Shown: positions 38,626-48,474, counted from the stretch's first letter. The stretch: 64,000 bases of DNA from JAXLYE01 sp046351595 (GCA_046351595.1 JAXLYE010000008.1:186001-250000), one strand, 5' to 3'. The notes: a model not told the origin generated them from the letters alone. Made by a program: numbers and translations.

Positions 38626-41600
38626 GCTTCGTTCGCAGTGAACCCGCCCCGAGCGCGATGCCGCCTGCGACCGTACCGCCCGAGGGCGCGCGGCTCGCGG
38701 ATCCGCCGCCGCCCGTCGGCCCGCCAATTGGCCCGCCAGCTGGCCCGCCGGTCGTCCCGCCGGCCGCGCTCGACGCGCAGGCGCTGGCGCTCGAGCTCAA
38801 GCGCAGCCTCCGCGGCGAGGTGCGCTTTGACGCCGGGAGCCGCGCTCTGTACGCGACCGACGGCTCCAACTACCGCCAGGTTCCCATCGGCGTGATCCTT
38901 CCCAGAGAGATTGAGGACGTCCTCGCGGCGCTCTCGATCTGCCGCCGCTTCGGGGTCCCGGTGCTCGCGCGCGGCTGCGGCACCAGCCTCGCCGGGCAGT
39001 GCTGCAACGTCGCGGTGGTGATGGACTTCTCGAAGTACCTGAACCGCGTCCTCGAGCTCGACTCCGGGCGGCGCCTGGCGCGGGTGGAGCCCGGGGTCAT
39101 CCTGGACGAGCTGCGCGGCGCGGCCGAGAAGTACGGGCTCACCTTCGCGCCGGACCCGGCGACCCACAACCACTGCACGCTCGGCGGAATGCTCGGCAAC
39201 AACTCGTGCGGCGTGCACTCGATGATGGGCGGGCGGACCTCCGACAACGTACATGCCCTGCGGATCGTCACCTACGACGGGCTGCAGCTGGACGTGGGCG
39301 CGACCGCGGAAGAGGAGCTCGGCGCGATCATCGCCGCGGGCGGCCGGCGCGGCGAGATCTACGGCCGGCTGCGGGCGCTGCGCGATCGCTACGCGGGGCT
39401 CATCCGCGCCCGCTACCCCAAGATCCCGCGCCGCGTCTCCGGCTACAACCTCGACGAGCTACTGCCCGAGAACGGCTTCCACGTCGCGCGCGCGCTGGTC
39501 GGCACCGAGTCGACCTGCGTGACCCTCTTGGAGGCGACGCTGCAGCTCGTACCGAGCCCGCCGCAGCGGGCGCTGGTCGTCCTCGGCTACGAGGACATCT
39601 ACAGCGCCGGCGATCACATCCCGCAGATCCTCAAGCACCAGCCCATCGGGCTCGAGGGTCTGGACGAGCTGCTGATCGACTTCATGAAGCACAAGCACCT
39701 GCACCCCAAGGACGCCGAGCTTCTGCCCGAGGGCAAGGGCTGGCTGCTCGTCGAGGTCGGCGGCGACACCGAGGAGGAGGCGCGCGACAAGGCCGAGCGC
39801 CTGGCGCGCTCCGTCCGCGGCATCTTCCGCTCGCCGAGCATCAAGGTCTACGCGGACAAGGAGCGGCAGAAGAAGATCTGGGAGATCCGCGAGTCCGGCC
39901 TGGGAGCGACGGCGTTCGTGCCGGGGCAGCCGGACGCGTGGGAGGGCTGGGAGGACTCGGCGGTGCCGCCGGAGCGCGTCGGCGACTACCTGCGCGAGCT
40001 GCGCAAGCTGCTGGATGCGCACGGCTACAAGGCAGCGCTGTACGGGCACTTCGGACAGGGCTGCATCCACACCCGCATTCCTTTTGATCTGCGCTCGAAG
40101 GAGGGAATCCGGAACTGGATGTCCTTCCTCGATCAGGCCGCGGATCTGGTCGTGCGCATGGGCGGCTCACTGTCCGGTGAGCACGGCGACGGCCAGGCCC
40201 GGGGCGCGCTCTTGTCGCGCATGTTCGGCCCCGAGCTCGTGCAGGCGTTCCGGGAGTTCAAGAGCATCTGGGATCCGCAGGGGAAGATGAACCCGCACAA
40301 GGTCGTCGACGCCTGGCGGCCCGACGAGAACCTGCGCTTCGGTCCGGACGCTCCGGCCTGGGAGCCGAAGACGCACTTCCGGTTTCCCGATGACCAAGGG
40401 AAGTTCTCGCGCGCCGCCCTGCGCTGCGTCGGCGTCGGCACGTGCCGCCGCACCGAGGGCGGGACCATGTGCCCGAGCTTCATGGTGACGCGCGAGGAGG
40501 AGCACACCACACGCGGCCGCGCCCACCTCCTGTTCGAGATGATGCAGGCCGACCCCATCGACGGCGGCTGGCGGGACGAGCACGTCAAGGAGTCGCTCGA
40601 TCTGTGCCTGGCCTGCAAGGGCTGCAAGGGCGACTGCCCGGTCAACGTCGACATGGCCACGTACAAGGCGGAGTTCCTGTCGCACTACTACGAGGGCCGG
40701 CTGCGCCCCCGCGCGGCCTACGCAATGGGCCTCATCCACGTGTGGGCCCGCCTGGCGTCGCGCGTGCCGTGGCTGGCCAACCTCGTGAGCCAGGCGCCGG
40801 TCCTCTCGCGGCTGGCCAAGGCCGCAGGCGGCATCGCGCCCGAGCGGGATCTGCCGCGCTTTGCCCGACAGCCCTTCCGCAGCTGGTTCAAGCGGCGGCC
40901 GCCGCGACCACCGACCGGGCGCAAGGTGGTGCTGTGGACGGACACCTTCAACAGCTACTTCCACCCCGAGATCCTGCAGGCCGCGGTCACGGTGCTCGAG
41001 ACCGCGGGGTATGAGGTGGTGCTGCCGCCGGACGGGGCGTGCTGCGGTCGGCCGCTGTTCGACTGGGGCCTGCTCGCGCGCGCCCGTCGGCTTCTGCAGG
41101 ATCAGCTGCGCGGGCTGAGCCCGGCGCTGCTCGCGGACCTCCCCATCGTCGTCCTGGAGCCGAGCTGCGCGGCCACCTTCCGCGATGAGCTCCGCAGCTT
41201 CTTCCCCGACGATCCGCTGGCGCGCAAGCTCGCGGAGTCGACGCGCCTGCTCAGCGAGTTTTTGGAGCGCGAGGCCAAGGACTTCGTGCTGCCGCACCTG
41301 TCGCGCAGCGCCCTCGTGCAGGGCCACTGCCACCACCGCGCGATCATGAAGCTGCACGATGAAGAGCAGGTCCTGAAGCGGCTGGGCCTCGACGCCCACG
41401 TCCTCGACTCCGGCTGCTGCGGCATGGCCGGCGCGTTCGGCTTCGAGGCCGAGCACTACGACCTCTCGATGAAGATCGGCGAGCGGGTGCTGCTGCCCGC
41501 GGTGCGGCAGGCCGGCGACAGCACGCTCGTCGTCGCCGACGGGTTCAGCTGCCGCGAGCAGATCGCGCAGGGGACAGAGCGCCACGCGCTGCACCTGGCC

Positions 41601-41741
41601 GAGGTCATCGAGCTCGCGCTCAAGCAGGGCCCGAGCGTGCCGCCGCAGCACCTGCCCGAGCGCGGGGCCCCGCGCGTACAGGAGGCGCTCCGGCATCAGC
41701 GCGGGCGACCGGCCGCCGCGCGCGGCCTGCTGGCCGAGTAG
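38622..41741 (+). CDS. FAD-linked oxidase / Fe-S oxidoreductase fusion (GlcD-GlcF, D-lactate dehydrogenase-like)
   Basis: A 1039-residue fusion. A Pro-rich N-terminus (~1-50) precedes a VAO-type FAD domain (RGCGTSLAGQCCNVAVVMDF, then GGMLGNNSCGVHS) and its C-terminal cap (GHFGQGCIHTRI). Two 4Fe-4S clusters follow (CVGVGTC..., and CLACKGCKGDCP), then the paired cysteine-rich CCG domains (GACCGRPLFDWG, DSGCCGMAGAFG). Such proteins oxidise D-2-hydroxy acids and pass electrons to quinones at the membrane. It is translationally coupled to the upstream dehydratase. The substrate is likely a sugar-derived 2-hydroxy acid. Confidence 0.92.
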   Translation: MSFVRSEPAPSAMPPATVPPEGARLADPPPPVGPPIGPPAGPPVVPPAALDAQALALELKRSLRGEVRFDAGSRALYATDGSNYRQVPIGVILPREIEDVLAALSICRRFGVPVLARGCGTSLAGQCCNVAVVMDFSKYLNRVLELDSGRRLARVEPGVILDELRGAAEKYGLTFAPDPATHNHCTLGGMLGNNSCGVHSMMGGRTSDNVHALRIVTYDGLQLDVGATAEEELGAIIAAGGRRGEIYGRLRALRDRYAGLIRARYPKIPRRVSGYNLDELLPENGFHVARALVGTESTCVTLLEATLQLVPSPPQRALVVLGYEDIYSAGDHIPQILKHQPIGLEGLDELLIDFMKHKHLHPKDAELLPEGKGWLLVEVGGDTEEEARDKAERLARSVRGIFRSPSIKVYADKERQKKIWEIRESGLGATAFVPGQPDAWEGWEDSAVPPERVGDYLRELRKLLDAHGYKAALYGHFGQGCIHTRIPFDLRSKEGIRNWMSFLDQAADLVVRMGGSLSGEHGDGQARGALLSRMFGPELVQAFREFKSIWDPQGKMNPHKVVDAWRPDENLRFGPDAPAWEPKTHFRFPDDQGKFSRAALRCVGVGTCRRTEGGTMCPSFMVTREEEHTTRGRAHLLFEMMQADPIDGGWRDEHVKESLDLCLACKGCKGDCPVNVDMATYKAEFLSHYYEGRLRPRAAYAMGLIHVWARLASRVPWLANLVSQAPVLSRLAKAAGGIAPERDLPRFARQPFRSWFKRRPPRPPTGRKVVLWTDTFNSYFHPEILQAAVTVLETAGYEVVLPPDGACCGRPLFDWGLLARARRLLQDQLRGLSPALLADLPIVVLEPSCAATFRDELRSFFPDDPLARKLAESTRLLSEFLEREAKDFVLPHLSRSALVQGHCHHRAIMKLHDEEQVLKRLGLDAHVLDSGCCGMAGAFGFEAEHYDLSMKIGERVLLPAVRQAGDSTLVVADGFSCREQIAQGTERHALHLAEVIELALKQGPSVPPQHLPERGAPRVQEALRHQRGRPAAARGLLAE

Positions 41742-41786
41742 CGCCCTTCCCGTTCACGAAGCCGGTTCGCAACCAAGGAGGTGAAC

Positions 41787-42866
41787 ATGTCGCAGCAGAG
41801 CGGACCCGGTCCGGCGCGGTCGCAGCCGCTGGCTGGCAAGGTGGTGGTCGTCACCGGCGCCTCGGCGGGGGTCGGCCGCGCGGTGGCGCGGGCCTTCGCA
41901 CAGAGCGGCGCCCGCGTCGGCCTCATCGCACGCGGACCGGACGGGCTGGAGGCGGCCCGGCGCGAGATCGAAGCGGCGGGCGGTCACGCGCTCGTCCACG
42001 TCGCCGATGTCGCCGATCCCGAGCAGGTCGAGGCCGCGGCCGCGCGCATCGAAGCGGAGCTAGGGCCTATTGACATATGGGTCAATAACGCCATGGTTTC
42101 GGTCTTCTCGCCGGTGAAGCAGATGACCGCCGCGGAGTACCAGCGCGTGACCGGGGTGACGTACCTGGGCTACGTCTACGGCACGCTGTCCGCGCTGCGG
42201 CGCATGCTGCCGCGCGACCGCGGGCACATCGTGCAGGTGGGCTCGGCGCTCGCCTACCGCGCGATCCCGCTGCAGTCGGCGTACTGCGCCGCCAAGCACG
42301 CCGTGAAGGGGTTCACGGAGTCCCTGCGCTGCGAGCTTTTACACGACGGGAGCCGCGTGGCGGTCACCCTGGTGCAGCTGCCGGCCGTGAACACGCCGCA
42401 GTTCAGCTGGGTCAAGAGCCGACTCAAGAACCGCAGCCAGCCGGTGCCGCCGATCTTCCAGCCCGAGGTCATCGCCGACGCGATCCTGTGGGCGGCGCGG
42501 GAGCGGCCGCGCGAGCTCCTGGTCGGCGGGCCCACGGTCCAGGCGGTGTGGGGCGAGAAGTTCATCCCGGGCTGGCTGGATCACTACCTCGCCCGCCACG
42601 GCTATGCATCGCAGCAGACCGACGAGCCGCGCGATCCGGAGGCGCCGGACAACCTGTGGCGGCCGGTCCCGGGCGACGCAGGCGCACACGGCCGGTTCGA
42701 TGCGCGGGCGCGATCGTTCAGCGTGCAGCTGTGGCTGACGCAGAACCGGGCCTGGCTGGCGCCGCTCGTGGGTGCTGCGCTGCTCGCCGCGGCGGGGGCG
42801 CGCTCGCTGGATCAGACCCGGCGGCGCACCCGCGGGCTCACCAGATGGCGTGCGTGGCTTGCGTGA
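41787..42866 (+). CDS. Short-chain dehydrogenase/reductase
   Basis: A 359-residue SDR: NAD(P)-binding TGASAGVG, the WVNNA motif and catalytic Tyr-x3-Lys (YCAAK) with an upstream Ser (VGSALAY). A C-terminal extension of ~100 residues ends in a hydrophobic helix (LAPLVGAALLAAAGA), suggesting membrane association. AGGAGG lies five bases before the ATG at 41787. Its last 55 bases overlap the convergent otsB gene. Confidence 0.9.
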   Translation: MSQQSGPGPARSQPLAGKVVVVTGASAGVGRAVARAFAQSGARVGLIARGPDGLEAARREIEAAGGHALVHVADVADPEQVEAAAARIEAELGPIDIWVNNAMVSVFSPVKQMTAAEYQRVTGVTYLGYVYGTLSALRRMLPRDRGHIVQVGSALAYRAIPLQSAYCAAKHAVKGFTESLRCELLHDGSRVAVTLVQLPAVNTPQFSWVKSRLKNRSQPVPPIFQPEVIADAILWAARERPRELLVGGPTVQAVWGEKFIPGWLDHYLARHGYASQQTDEPRDPEAPDNLWRPVPGDAGAHGRFDARARSFSVQLWLTQNRAWLAPLVGAALLAAAGARSLDQTRRRTRGLTRWRAWLA

Positions 42867-43621
42867 GCGGCGCGCGCGGAGCGGCCCAGCGACGCCTCGA
42901 CAAAGCGCAGCACCGCCTCCATCTCGCTCTGCCCGCGGAGGAAGTACGCGGCGCGTGAGCGCGGCTTCCGCCCGATGCGGACGCCGAGGACTGAGGCCGG
43001 ATCGCAGCCGGCGAAGACGTCTTCATCCGTCTCGTCATCGCCAAAGTAGATCGCGGTCGAGCGCTCGAGCGCCCGCTGGGCGTGCAGCAGCGCGCGCCCC
43101 TTGTCCGCGAAGCCCGCGGGCAGGATGTTGAGGCAGCACTTCCCGTCGATGAGCCGCGCGCCGCCCAGCTCCGCGGCGACCAGGCGCGCGGCCGCCGCGG
43201 CCTGCTGCGGCTCCGGCGACTCGCGGTAGTGCACGGTCACGGAGTACTGCTTGTCCTCGACCCATACACCCGGCCACGTCGAGAGGCGGCGCGACACGCG
43301 CTCGCTCCACGCGGCGATGCGGTCGCGCAGGATGTCGGAGCTGTGCAGCGGCTCGATCCCGTGGTTGCCGTAGACCTCACAGACCGGGATGCCGGCGACC
43401 CGACGCTGGACATCGCCGCGCGCGCGACCCGAGATCACGACCACCGGCAGCCGCCGCGCGAGCAGGAGGAGCCGGGACCGGATGCGCGGCGCGAGCGATA
43501 CCGCCTCCGGATCGCGGCCGATGGGCGCCAGCGTCCCGTCGAGATCGAAGCCCAGGACCGGGTGCTGCCGCAGCCGCTCGGCGAGCGCGTGCTTCCCGCC
43601 TTCGGACAACAGGTACGTCAT
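42812..43621 (-). CDS. otsB: Trehalose-6-phosphate phosphatase
   Basis: A 269-residue HAD-family phosphatase that completes trehalose synthesis. HAD motifs are FDLDGTLAPIG, VISGR and GDDETDEDVF; KGRALL supplies the motif III lysine region. It follows otsA with an ATGA overlap, so the two steps are co-expressed. The Arg-rich C-terminus overlaps the convergent SDR gene. Confidence 0.92.
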   Translation of the reverse strand: MTYLLSEGGKHALAERLRQHPVLGFDLDGTLAPIGRDPEAVSLAPRIRSRLLLLARRLPVVVISGRARGDVQRRVAGIPVCEVYGNHGIEPLHSSDILRDRIAAWSERVSRRLSTWPGVWVEDKQYSVTVHYRESPEPQQAAAAARLVAAELGGARLIDGKCCLNILPAGFADKGRALLHAQRALERSTAIYFGDDETDEDVFAGCDPASVLGVRIGRKPRSRAAYFLRGQSEMEAVLRFVEASLGRSARAAHASHARHLVSPRVRRRV

Positions 43622-45807
43622 GACGCCTCCCTTTGAAGCCGCAGCAGGCCGGGGTGGCTGTTGCGGAACTGCGTCCGCTTACGCACGGTGGCCGCGTCGA
43701 CCAGCATGCGCCCGGCCCAGCGATAGATGTTGAACTCGGACACGAGCGTCCGCATCGCCCGCATGCGCGCCCGCTGCTCCTCCGGCGGCATGCGCAGCGC
43801 GGTTAGGAGCGCGGAGCTGGCCTCCTCCAGATCATACGGGTTGACGATGAGCGCCTCGTGCAGCTCGCTCGCAGCGCCGGTGAAGTGGCTCAGCACCAGG
43901 ACCCCATGCTCGTCGTCGCGCGCCGCGACGAACTCCTTGGCCACCAGGTTCATCCCGTCGTGCAGGCTGCTCACGTAGCACAGGTCCGCGGCGCGCAGGT
44001 AGCGGAAGACCTGCGGCGGTTCATGGTGCGCACGCGCAAAGAGGATCGGTTGATAAGCACCGCTGCCGAACCGCGCATTGATGCGCTGCGCCAGCGCCGC
44101 GACCGACTCATTCAGCAGCCGGTAGCTCTCGATGACGGTGCGGCTCGGCGCGCCGAGCTGGATGAAGACGAAGCGGCCGCGCAGCTCCGGCGCCCGCTCC
44201 AGCAGCCGCTCGACGGCGAGCAGCCGCTCCTCGATGCCCTTGGTGTAGTCGATGCGGTCGACACCGACGCCGATCAGGGCGTTGCCGGGCAGGTTGTGCT
44301 CGCGCAGGATCTGCTGCCGGCAGCCCGCGGCCGTGGGCAGCCCGGCGAGCCAGCGCACCGGCCACTCGACCGAGATCGGGTAGTCGCGCACCAGCGTGCG
44401 CGCGCCGCGCTGGATCACGCTGCGCATCTCACGATCGATGCGCGCTTCCAGGAAGCGATCCACGCTGTCCAGGAAGTTGTTGCAGTACAGCGGCGTGTGG
44501 AATCCGATGATGCTGCTGCCTAGCAGCCCGTCGAGCAGCTCCTTGCGGAAGGGGCAGATGCCGAAGCGCTCGGAGTTGGGCCAGGGGATGTGCCAGAACG
44601 TCAGGATCGTCGCGCGCGGCAGCTTCTGCCGGATCAAACGCGGCGCCAGCGCCAGGTGGTAGTCCTGCACCAGGATGATCGGATCCTCGCGATCGACCTC
44701 GGCGCAGGCGGCGTCGGCGAACTTCTGGTTGACGCGGCGGTACTGCTCGAAGTCCTCGGCGCGGAACAGCGGCCGCGTGTGCGCCAGGTGGCACAGCGGC
44801 CACAGGCCCTCGTTGGCGAAGCCGTAGTAGTAGCCGCGCTCCTCGGCCTCATTCAGCCAGATGCGGCGGATCAGGTAGGACTCCTCGCCGGGGGGCACGC
44901 GGACGCGATCGTGCTCGTCGACCGTCTGCTTGTCCGCGCTGCCGCTGCCGTGCGCGACCCAGACGCCCGAGCAGGCGCGCATCACCGGCTCCAGCGCGGT
45001 CACCAGGCCGCTCGCAGGGTGCACGACGCGGACGCCGCTTTTGTCATCGCGCTCGTGGATGTAGGGCTCGCGGTTGGCGAGCAGCACGATGCGCTCGCCC
45101 GAGAGGTAGCGCAGCAGCGTGTGCTTGAGGCGCTGCGGCGTCCAGTCGCCGGCCTGCGCGTCGGCGTGGCGCTCGCTGCCGATGCGCCCCACGAGCTCGC
45201 GCACCTCGCGGATGAGCGGCAGGAAGTCCTTGCTCTGCGGGCGGCCCTGCAGTCCCTGGCGCAGCGCGTCGCTCCACTCGCGCCAGGTGACACGCGCCAG
45301 AACGACCGTGAACAGCGAGGCCAGCGCCGCCAGCACGGCGAAGCAGATCAGCAGGAACCGGCGCGCCACCGCGGTGCGCCGCTCGACGAAGGACAGGTCG
45401 TGGAGCAGCCGGATGGTGCCGAAGGTGCCGCCGCCGACCTGCACCGGGAAGCTGCCGACGTGCAGCTCGCGCTCGGCCTCGGCCGCACCGCCGGCGAGCG
45501 GTCGGCACCCGAGCGCGGCCGGGTAGCCTGCGGTCCGGGTGAGCAGGTTCCCGGCGCCGTCGCAGGCCGCGGCGCCCATCAGCCGCTCGTCGCTGCACAG
45601 CTCATCGAGGATCTGGCGCAGCACCGCCGGCTGGTGCCAGTGCTCGACCAGAGACAGCCGCGCGCCGCTGTAGGCCAGCTGCGAGCGCAGGTTCAGGTCC
45701 TTTTCGAACCAGCGCCGCATGGTGCTCTGCACCGACAGGGTCGCGACGATCGAGAGCAGACCCAGCCCGGCGAGCAGCAGGAGCAGGAAGCGGATGGAGC
45801 GAGACAA
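43618..45807 (-). CDS. otsA: Membrane-anchored trehalose-6-phosphate synthase
   Basis: A 729-residue protein whose C-terminal ~480 residues are a GT20 synthase (VQDYHLALAPRLIR, GVGVDRIDYTKGIEERL, SSLHDGMNLVAKEF) making trehalose 6-phosphate from UDP-glucose and glucose 6-phosphate. The N-terminal ~240 residues are a sensor-like module: TM helix (FLLLLLAGLGLLSIVATL), a ~120-residue presumed periplasmic domain, a second TM helix (FLLICFAVLAALASLFTVVL) and a linker. The start chosen is TTG at 45807, five bases after AGGGGG; the frame further upstream looks non-coding. The layout suggests osmotic or envelope control of enzyme activity. Confidence 0.9.
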   Translation of the reverse strand: MSRSIRFLLLLLAGLGLLSIVATLSVQSTMRRWFEKDLNLRSQLAYSGARLSLVEHWHQPAVLRQILDELCSDERLMGAAACDGAGNLLTRTAGYPAALGCRPLAGGAAEAERELHVGSFPVQVGGGTFGTIRLLHDLSFVERRTAVARRFLLICFAVLAALASLFTVVLARVTWREWSDALRQGLQGRPQSKDFLPLIREVRELVGRIGSERHADAQAGDWTPQRLKHTLLRYLSGERIVLLANREPYIHERDDKSGVRVVHPASGLVTALEPVMRACSGVWVAHGSGSADKQTVDEHDRVRVPPGEESYLIRRIWLNEAEERGYYYGFANEGLWPLCHLAHTRPLFRAEDFEQYRRVNQKFADAACAEVDREDPIILVQDYHLALAPRLIRQKLPRATILTFWHIPWPNSERFGICPFRKELLDGLLGSSIIGFHTPLYCNNFLDSVDRFLEARIDREMRSVIQRGARTLVRDYPISVEWPVRWLAGLPTAAGCRQQILREHNLPGNALIGVGVDRIDYTKGIEERLLAVERLLERAPELRGRFVFIQLGAPSRTVIESYRLLNESVAALAQRINARFGSGAYQPILFARAHHEPPQVFRYLRAADLCYVSSLHDGMNLVAKEFVAARDDEHGVLVLSHFTGAASELHEALIVNPYDLEEASSALLTALRMPPEEQRARMRAMRTLVSEFNIYRWAGRMLVDAATVRKRTQFRNSHPGLLRLQREAS

Positions 45808-46379
45808 TGCAACCCCCTTTTGCAATGTGCAGCAGCAGCGACCTCGCGGTGCCGGATGGCGCCCTGCCCGCGTCTGTCCGGAGCCCGACGGCGCCTCGCC
45901 GGCAGCGCCTGATGCATCGCGGAGGATTGGACAGCGGCGGCCCGGTAGAGAGGGGCGCCTGGCAGCCGATGACAAAGCAAGCTCGATGCCAGGGACTCGA
46001 GGCAGGTTCCCGAGAGAGCGGACAGGAAACCACCCGGGTTTCGCGCGCCCCGATTGCCACGATTGCCAAGATGGCTGAGGAGCTTTGGCAACCTGAGGCA
46101 GAAATGTACGAGCGCGTCGATGGGTCGATCGTCGACGCAGCGCTCGGCTCACCGCATCGCAACAGACCAGGAAGGGAATGATCCTGCGGGCCGGCGACAG
46201 GCCGCCCGCGAGCGTTCCGGGAATGCGCTTGTGAAGCTCTCTTCCGACGAGCTCCGGGCGCGGGACCTCAAACCCGAAAAAGTCCCGGACCCGAGCTCTG
46301 ACGGAGCACGCGCCGGGTTCCGGAGTGTGGAAGGGTTGGGAACGGCTCTGGAGCGAAGCGCAGCCCGCGCCGGGCCGCG
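45808..46379. other. 572-base region without a recognised gene
   Basis: Upstream of otsA. It holds a direct repeat GATTGCCA (46052-46059 and 46061-46068) and a TTGCCAA...TTGGCAA inverted repeat (46063-46091), possibly regulatory for otsAB. Open frames here have no family signature. Confidence 0.4.
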
Positions 46380-47555
46380 TCAGCTCCACTGCCCCGAGAG
46401 GCTCAGCACCGAGAACAGCGACCAGCGCCCGGTGAGGTACAGCGCGTCCGTGAAGGCGGTGTACGCGGCGTCGAGCTGGTACAGGAGGAACCACGGCGCT
46501 CGCGTCGCCGGCGTCAGGCGCAGCTTCACCCCGAGGCCGCCGGTCACGGTCTTGAGCGGCGAGAGCTCGCGGTCGCCGGTGCGGTAGCTCGGCAGCAGCC
46601 AGGTCCCGTCGGGCTGCGCCACCGCCTCGTAGGCGCGCTGCCAGAAGCTCACCTGGGACTGGACGTGGAAGCGCAGGTGCGGCCACAAGAGCCAGCGCTC
46701 GCCCACGTCGACCAGCACGCGCGCGTCGGTGGTCGAGGCCCACAGGCCCCAGCTGTCGGTGTATACGCGCTCGTCCAGGCGCAGCGTGGTGCGGCCGGTG
46801 CGCCCGGCGATGCGGCCGGTGAGCGCGTAGCGGTCGCGCGCGGTCGGCACCCGATCGACCGGGCGCTCGTCGAGGCGGCGCTCGTTGACGAGGGCCGGCG
46901 GGGCTCCCGCGGGGATGTCCTTTGCCGTCCCGGGCGCGAACAGCGGGATGTAGCGATACGGCTTGGCCAGGTAGCCGCGCTCGAAGTCCGCGTCGAGCTG
47001 CACGCTGGCGATCACCGAGCGGTTCACGACGAACGTGGCGCCGGCCTGCAGCCCGCCCTTCTGCAGGAGCTCCCAGCGGTCGCTGGGCAGGCCCTTGCGC
47101 CCGACGTCGTCGTGGCTGTAGCGCACACCGAGGAACGGAGTCAGGTTCTTGTCGAGCAGCTCGAGGGAGAGGACGACGCCGCCGCTCAGCGACAGGTAGT
47201 CGGGCTCGCGCGAGACGCCGCCCGAGGCGGTCATCGAGGCGGCGCCGCGCTTGTACGAGATCTCGGCGGAGCCGACGTGGCGGATCTCGGTCCAGCGCGG
47301 AGACGCGGTCGCGACGATGTCCACGGACGCCGCGGAGACCGCGTCGACGAGGTACCGCCCGCCCACGGACCAGCCCGCGGCCTCGTCGCTGACCACGGCG
47401 GCGACGCTGGGCGAGGCGACGCTGACGTGCGTCGAGTCGGTGTACCCCGCGAGGTCGACCGAGGCCGCGACCGTCGGCTTCTCTGCAGCGGCCGGACCCG
47501 CGCCGACTACGAGCAGCACGAGGATGCAGAGCGCCGCGCTCAGTTGCAGCCGCAT
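46380..47555 (-). CDS. DUF3570 exported beta-barrel-like protein
   Basis: A 391-residue protein with a clear signal peptide (LSAALCILVLLVVGAGPAAA) and a long series of alternating strands resembling an outer-membrane barrel. It matches DUF3570, recognised from the DSTHVSVASPSV region, RYLVDAVSAASVDIV and the repeated RY-type strands. DUF3570 genes are usually found with DUF4266, DUF2271 and thioredoxin/flavin-transferase genes in envelope electron-transfer clusters. Its start overlaps the DUF4266 end by 16 bases. Confidence 0.85.
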   Translation of the reverse strand: MRLQLSAALCILVLLVVGAGPAAAEKPTVAASVDLAGYTDSTHVSVASPSVAAVVSDEAAGWSVGGRYLVDAVSAASVDIVATASPRWTEIRHVGSAEISYKRGAASMTASGGVSREPDYLSLSGGVVLSLELLDKNLTPFLGVRYSHDDVGRKGLPSDRWELLQKGGLQAGATFVVNRSVIASVQLDADFERGYLAKPYRYIPLFAPGTAKDIPAGAPPALVNERRLDERPVDRVPTARDRYALTGRIAGRTGRTTLRLDERVYTDSWGLWASTTDARVLVDVGERWLLWPHLRFHVQSQVSFWQRAYEAVAQPDGTWLLPSYRTGDRELSPLKTVTGGLGVKLRLTPATRAPWFLLYQLDAAYTAFTDALYLTGRWSLFSVLSLSGQWS

Positions 47556-47773
47556 CCGCCCTCGGCGCCGGAGCCGCCGCCGCTGGCGCCCTCCTGGATG
47601 GCGTAGACGTGGGACTCCGCCGCGCCCGCGGGGCTGGTCAGCAGCATGGTCGGATGCGCCAGCACACCTCGCTGGTAGGGCCGAACGCGCGTGCAGCCGC
47701 TGGCGCTGACCAGGAGCCCGCCGAAACCGACCAGCAGGAACGAGCGGAATACGGAGCGGGTGAAGCGGGTCAT
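47540..47773 (-). CDS. DUF4266 small lipoprotein
   Basis: A 77-residue lipoprotein (lipobox VSASGC) of the DUF4266 family: VRPYQRGVLAHPTML, then the Glu/His-containing SHVYAIQEGASGG and the characteristic Cys-rich end GGCGCN. The terminal CGC may bind metal or a cofactor. It overlaps the DUF2271 gene by ATGA. Confidence 0.88.
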   Translation of the reverse strand: MTRFTRSVFRSFLLVGFGGLLVSASGCTRVRPYQRGVLAHPTMLLTSPAGAAESHVYAIQEGASGGGSGAEGGCGCN

Positions 47774-48474
47774 GGCACGAGCTCCAGCCGGCGCGCCGTG
47801 AAGCTCGGAGCGTCCGGCGGCGTCAGCGTGAACGGCGCCGGTCCCTTGGTGAATCCGACGCAGCTGTACGGACCCTGGCCGTCGTAGTCCGTCAGCTCGA
47901 AGCAGACCTTGTAGTCGCCGTCGGGGACGGGCATGGCCGCGGTGTTGGTGCAGCTCCAGGTGCCGGTGCGCACGCCGTGCGAGCTCTTGGTCGCGCTGCT
48001 GATCGCGTCGACGCGGCTGGCCGGCGTCCCGGCCGCGGCCGTCGCGTCGTTCCAGCGCTTGAGGTACCGGGCGCGCTTGTCGGCCCAGACCGCGAGCGTC
48101 TTGATGAAGCGGTCGCTCGCATCGCTCACCCAGATGGCGCCGATGTTGCGGGGTGAGTACCGGCCGCCGGCGCTGGTGGTGGTGACCGTGACCGACAGCG
48201 AGCAGGGTCGCGGCATCGTCCCCAGATCCCCTAAATCCGAGGGCCCCGCGGATCCGTCGGACGGGGCCGCGCCATCGGGTCGGCCGGCGGCGGCGTCAGG
48301 AGGCACGGACGGAGTAGACAGATCGATGGGAGGCTCATTGACGGATCCGTCAATAAGCTCGTACCAGGGCCGCCAGAACTCCTTCTGCTCGGGCGGCGAG
48401 CCGCACGCGCTCGTGAGCAGCGCGCAGAGAAGGAGCCTCCGCTTCGTGCTCACCACGGGGCGAGCTCCATCCAT
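47770..48474 (-). CDS. DUF2271 lipoprotein
   Basis: A 234-residue lipoprotein (LLTSACGS). After a Pro/Asp/Gly-rich linker, residues ~90-220 match DUF2271 (YSPRNIGAIWVSDASDRFIKT, W-containing AVWADKRARYLKRW, then PDGDYKVCFELTD). The family is periplasmic and often encoded with ApbE-type flavin transferases, though none is here. The ATG at 48474 has no ribosome-binding site; GTG at 48456 after GGAG is a good alternative. Confidence 0.85.
   Translation of the reverse strand: MDGARPVVSTKRRLLLCALLTSACGSPPEQKEFWRPWYELIDGSVNEPPIDLSTPSVPPDAAAGRPDGAAPSDGSAGPSDLGDLGTMPRPCSLSVTVTTTSAGGRYSPRNIGAIWVSDASDRFIKTLAVWADKRARYLKRWNDATAAAGTPASRVDAISSATKSSHGVRTGTWSCTNTAAMPVPDGDYKVCFELTDYDGQGPYSCVGFTKGPAPFTLTPPDAPSFTARRLELVP

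Noticed and set aside
46380..46743. OtsA starting upstream near 46743
   Set aside because: The added ~300 residues overlap the DUF3570 gene and look non-coding; a TTG at 45807 with a good ribosome-binding site starts a normal TM segment.
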